DNA of 64,000 nucleotides, taken from the NCBI GenBank assembly GCA_036346405.1, contig CM070563.1:27217600-27281599 (forward strand), written 5' to 3'. Under the pieces are notes generated by a model. That model saw only the letters and a list, made by a program, of their open reading frames with translations. It searched no databases and had not been told where the DNA came from. The stretch is from Phyllostachys edulis (taxonomy: Eukaryota; Streptophyta; Magnoliopsida; Poales; Poaceae). Of this stretch, positions 61,448-64,000 are shown in pieces (position 1 is the first letter of the stretch; each line of letters begins with the position of its first letter). A program made the position numbers and the translations under genes.

Positions 61448-63206
61448 TCAGAGGGCGCGGGGGGCAGCGGCGGCGGCGAGCGGCGTCTTCATCTCCAGCG
61501 AGAGTTTGAGGACCTCGTCGAGGCAGACCGGCGGCGCGCCCTCCGGCAGGGCCCACTCGAAGGCGTGCACGAGGCGGGCGACCCAGAGGGAGACGGTGGC
61601 GAGGCCCAGGTTCTTGCCGGGGCAGACGCGGCGGCCGGCGCCGAACGGCGCCAGGCGGAGGTCGCCGCCGCGGACGTCCACGTCGGCGCCGCCCTCCGAC
61701 GGCAGGAACCGCTCCGGCGCGAACGCCTCCGGGTCGGCCCACACGGCCGCGTCGTGGGTGATGGCCCACATGTTGACCATGGCCGTCGTGCCCGCCGGCA
61801 CCACCATGCCGTTCGACAGGCGCACGTCGGCGGTGGCCAGGCGTGCCCAGCTCAGCAGCGGCCCCGGCGGGTGCGCCCGGAGCGTCTCCTTCACCACCGC
61901 CTGCAGGTACGTCATGCGCGCCACGTCGGCGTCGGTGGGGGAACCTCCGGCTCCCACCGCCGCGTCCACCTCGGCGCGCAGCCTCGCTTGCACCGCCGGG
62001 TGGCGCACCAGCTCCGCCATGCACCACTCGGTGAGCAGCGCCGTCGTGTCAGTCCCGCGAAAGATCATCTCCTGCATCAAACGAAGTCAAGGAAAGAAAA
62101 ATGAGAAACGAAAATATTTAGCAACTGACACAGTGTTGACCCGAGAAAGACGCGAGCAATTAAAAAGAAGGAAATCGATTTGTACTTACCCAGAGGACGG
62201 CGACCATGTCATCCTCGTCAAGCTTCTCGTCGCCCTCGAGGGAGAGGAGCACGTCGACGAAGTCGGCATTGTCGTCGGGGCTGGTGGCGTTTTCGCGGCG
62301 GAGGCGGTGCTCGTTGATGACGCCGCGGACGAAGGCCTGGACGCGCGGGACGAGCGCGGCGCAGCGGCGGGCGACGTTGCCCGGGTCGTAGAGGTGGGCG
62401 AACCACGGGAGGTGGTCGGACCAGTTGAACGCGCCGAGGAGCTCGAACCCCTCGCGCACCATGTTCTTGAGCTGCTCAGCCTCGGTAGCGCCGGCGCCGG
62501 AGGAGACGTCGTAGCGCCTGCCAAAGACGCTGCCCATGATGTTGTTGAGGGCGGCGACCTGGAGGTGGTGGCGGAGGACGACGGCGCCGGAGGCGGACTG
62601 CTCGGCAGCGATGGCGCGGACCATGGCCGTGGCGTCGGCCAGGCGGCCGGGCTCGTGCGCGGCCACGCGGCGCGGGGAGAAGAGGTGCGTGGAGGCGATG
62701 CGGCGGAGGAGGCGCCAGTACTCGCCGCTGGGCGCGAACCCGATGGCGCGCGCGAACAGCAGCTCGCGCGCCGAGCGCTTCAGCGGGCGGTCCGCGAACG
62801 CCGGGTGGGAGAGCACCTCGCGCGCCGTGGTCGGGCACGACGACACGACGGCCGGCGTGTCACCGATGGAGAACGCCATGAGCTCCCTCGCCCCCGGGGC
62901 CGCCGCGCGGGCCATGGCGGCGAGCACGCGGTGCGGGAGTCCGCGCGAGAGCGCGAAGATGCTGCCGAACACGGGCAGCCCACGCGGTCCGCGGATGGGC
63001 GTCTCGCCGCGGCGATCACGGCCGTGAGCCCACGCCGGCCCGCCCGGCGACGCGGCCCACGCGAGCACGGCCGCCGAGACGAAGGCCAGGAGGAGCGCGC
63101 CGGCGAAGAGGGCCGGGTGCGCGCAGAGGGTGTCCGCGCCGAGGAGCGCCGGGAGCGCGTACGCCCACCACGTGGCGTCCGTGCACGAGGAGGCGGTCAT
63201 TGCCAT
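61448..63206 (-). CDS. PLA1: Cytochrome P450 of the CYP78A family, PLASTOCHRON1 (CYP78A11)-like
   Basis: Exon 1 is 63206-62190 and exon 2 is 62071-61448. The 118-bp intron starts gtaagt, ends gatgcag, and splits ...VAVLW from EMIFRGTD. The product is about 546 residues, normal for a microsomal P450. It shows an N-terminal membrane anchor (residues 31-52), the proline hinge PIRGPRGLPVFGS (about 70-82), the I-helix oxygen motif FRGTDTT (about 343), the K-helix KETLR (ExxR, about 401-404), APERF, and the haem loop FGAGRRVCPG with its Cys near 488. The anchor region (DATWWAYALPALLGADTLCA) and I-helix are CYP78A hallmarks, and the whole closely matches rice PLA1/CYP78A11, whose loss speeds leaf initiation. 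The CYP78A substrate is unsettled; the enzyme acts at the endoplasmic reticulum. I chose ATG 63206 because the upstream in-frame ATG (63347) lies beyond the TATA box, inside a MITE. No defect seen. Confidence 0.93.
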
Positions 63207-63304
63207 GGAGAAGGTGTTTGTGTTCTTGGAGTAGCGAGTGGTTTCAGTAATGGCTTTCTGAAGGAAGCCTGGATGAGTGAAGAGGATTTGTAGGGGAGGG
63301 CTTG

Positions 63305-63312
63305 TATTTATA
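63305..63312 (-). promoter_or_regulatory. TATA box of the P450 gene
   Basis: TATAAATA on the minus strand, about 100 bp before the start codon, giving a leader of roughly 65-75 bp. The MITE begins 28 bp further upstream. Confidence 0.85.
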
Positions 63313-63339
63313 GTCAAGGGACGAGTGGGTCCACTTGTG

Positions 63340-63756
63340 GGCAGCATATCAGGTGCACAAGCACCATATAAAAAAAAATTTGTTTGGGTATCAAATTAGC
63401 ATAAAAAATTCTGAAAAAAATTCTAGATGTAATTTATGGTGTTTTGTTCCACCCTTTAAAATTTGAAGTTCAAACTCAAAGTATGTTAGAAGATACAAAA
63501 AAGAGAAGTTTACTGTGAATAGTAATATTTGCCTGTTTTTTTTTCAGCATCATTTGATCTATCATCTATCAGAATTTCTCTTTTTTGTATCTTCTAACAT
63601 ACTTTGAGTTTGAACTTCAAATTTTAAAGGGTGGAACAAAACACCATAAATTACATCTAGAATTTTTTTCAGAATTTTTTATGCTACTTTGATACCTAAA
63701 CAAAAAGTTTTTTCCATATGTGCACCAAATGGGCTTTGTGCACCTGATATGCAGCC
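63340..63756. mobile_element. 417-bp palindromic MULE-type MITE in the P450 promoter, TSD CCACTTGTG
   Basis: The ends ggcagcatatcaggtgcaca and its near-complement tgtgcacctgatatgcagcc are inverted. The arms pair through the ctagatgtaatttatggtgt and aacttcaaattttaaagggt stretches almost to a loop of about 65 bp near 63515-63575. The 9-bp duplication ccacttgtg is perfect (63331-63339 and 63757-63765), as for Mutator-like elements. No coding sequence. Confidence 0.92.
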
Positions 63757-63765
63757 CCACTTGTG

Positions 63766-64000
63766 AACGTAAAGTTGGGTAGTGAGCGAGGTATTTCAAT
63801 TTGAGCTTTGTATTGTTGTTAGACATGCTCAAAACGCCGGGCTTTTCGGGCTTTCGAGAATAAAAATCAAGTACCAAATTTTTTTAAAAAAGTTTTCTTT
63901 ATTATTTTTATTATATTCTGTGGGCTTTTCAGACCGAAAATCGAGTCTCGAGCTCGGACCACGCCACCCATAAACCGATCTAATTGTTGTAGAGTTTGAA
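63766..64000. other. Upstream flank of the P450 gene
   Basis: AT-rich sequence beyond the MITE; it would have been the original proximal promoter before the insertion. Nothing recognised. Confidence 0.4.

Noticed and set aside
61506..63293. A 595-codon open frame on the plus strand across the P450 region, and several shorter ones
   Set aside because: It is the antisense of a GC-rich gene, reads through the P450 intron and gives an Arg/Ala/Gly/Glu-rich string with no domain. The minus-strand P450 explains the sequence.
63204..63347. Upstream in-frame ATG of the P450 (63347)
   Set aside because: It lies inside the MITE and upstream of the TATA box, so it cannot be in the normal transcript. 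ATG 63206 starts the protein as in rice PLA1.

Overview
The window is a plant nuclear segment from a grass. Three things point that way: the one intact gene closely resembles rice PLASTOCHRON1 (CYP78A11), the transposons are typical of grasses (BARE/Angela-like copia, long RIRE-type gypsy LTRs, CACTA, Mutator-like elements carrying plant mobile domain genes, Stowaway), and gene-related stretches are GC-rich while spacers are AT-rich. I cannot fix the species. Only one locus looks like a working host gene; about 95% of the window is transposons nested in one another. Most element ends below are set by matching target-site duplications (TSDs) read directly in the sequence.

Left part, 1-24458: the end of a minus-strand copia LTR (1-46), a minus-strand LTR ending at 3266, then a decayed plant-mobile-domain (PMD) transposon gene (4901-12139) split by a 4.6 kb solo LTR (5647-10254, TSD TGGAG). 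Next is a 10 kb CACTA element (12502-22531, TSD CAT). It appears to be two CACTA units fused head to tail: one carries the second CACTA gene (Transposase_24-like, with a Ulp1-protease-like C-terminus), the other a deleted TNP2 transposase. A solo LTR (16570-18554, TSD AAATT) sits inside it.

Middle, 24459-60039: a large Mutator-like element bounded by inverted repeats of about 350 bp that now lie 35.6 kb apart. Its own content is about 9-10 kb and holds three plus-strand gene remnants: a MuDR-type transposase, a PMD gene and a GRF-zinc-finger gene with its own promoter and a strict 108-bp tandem array in front. Insertions have exploded it: solo LTR 27569-30845 (TSD TCCAT); a copia element 33713-47356 (TSD CTCAC), itself hit by a gypsy-type solo LTR 34769-44621 (TSD GTATG), itself hit by a complete non-coding LTR retrotransposon 35291-44328 (TSD AGATG); an 840-bp foldback element; and a minus-strand solo LTR 50537-56896 holding a plus-strand solo LTR of the same lineage (53004-56247, TSD CATGG).

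Right part, 60040-64000: a short Stowaway MITE, then the CYP78A gene on the minus strand (61448-63206, two exons, about 546 residues, all P450 signatures intact), and a 417-bp palindromic MITE (TSD CCACTTGTG) lying 28 bp upstream of its TATA box. The cytochrome is the only gene here likely to serve the plant. The transposon nest lies downstream of it and the MITE is in its promoter.
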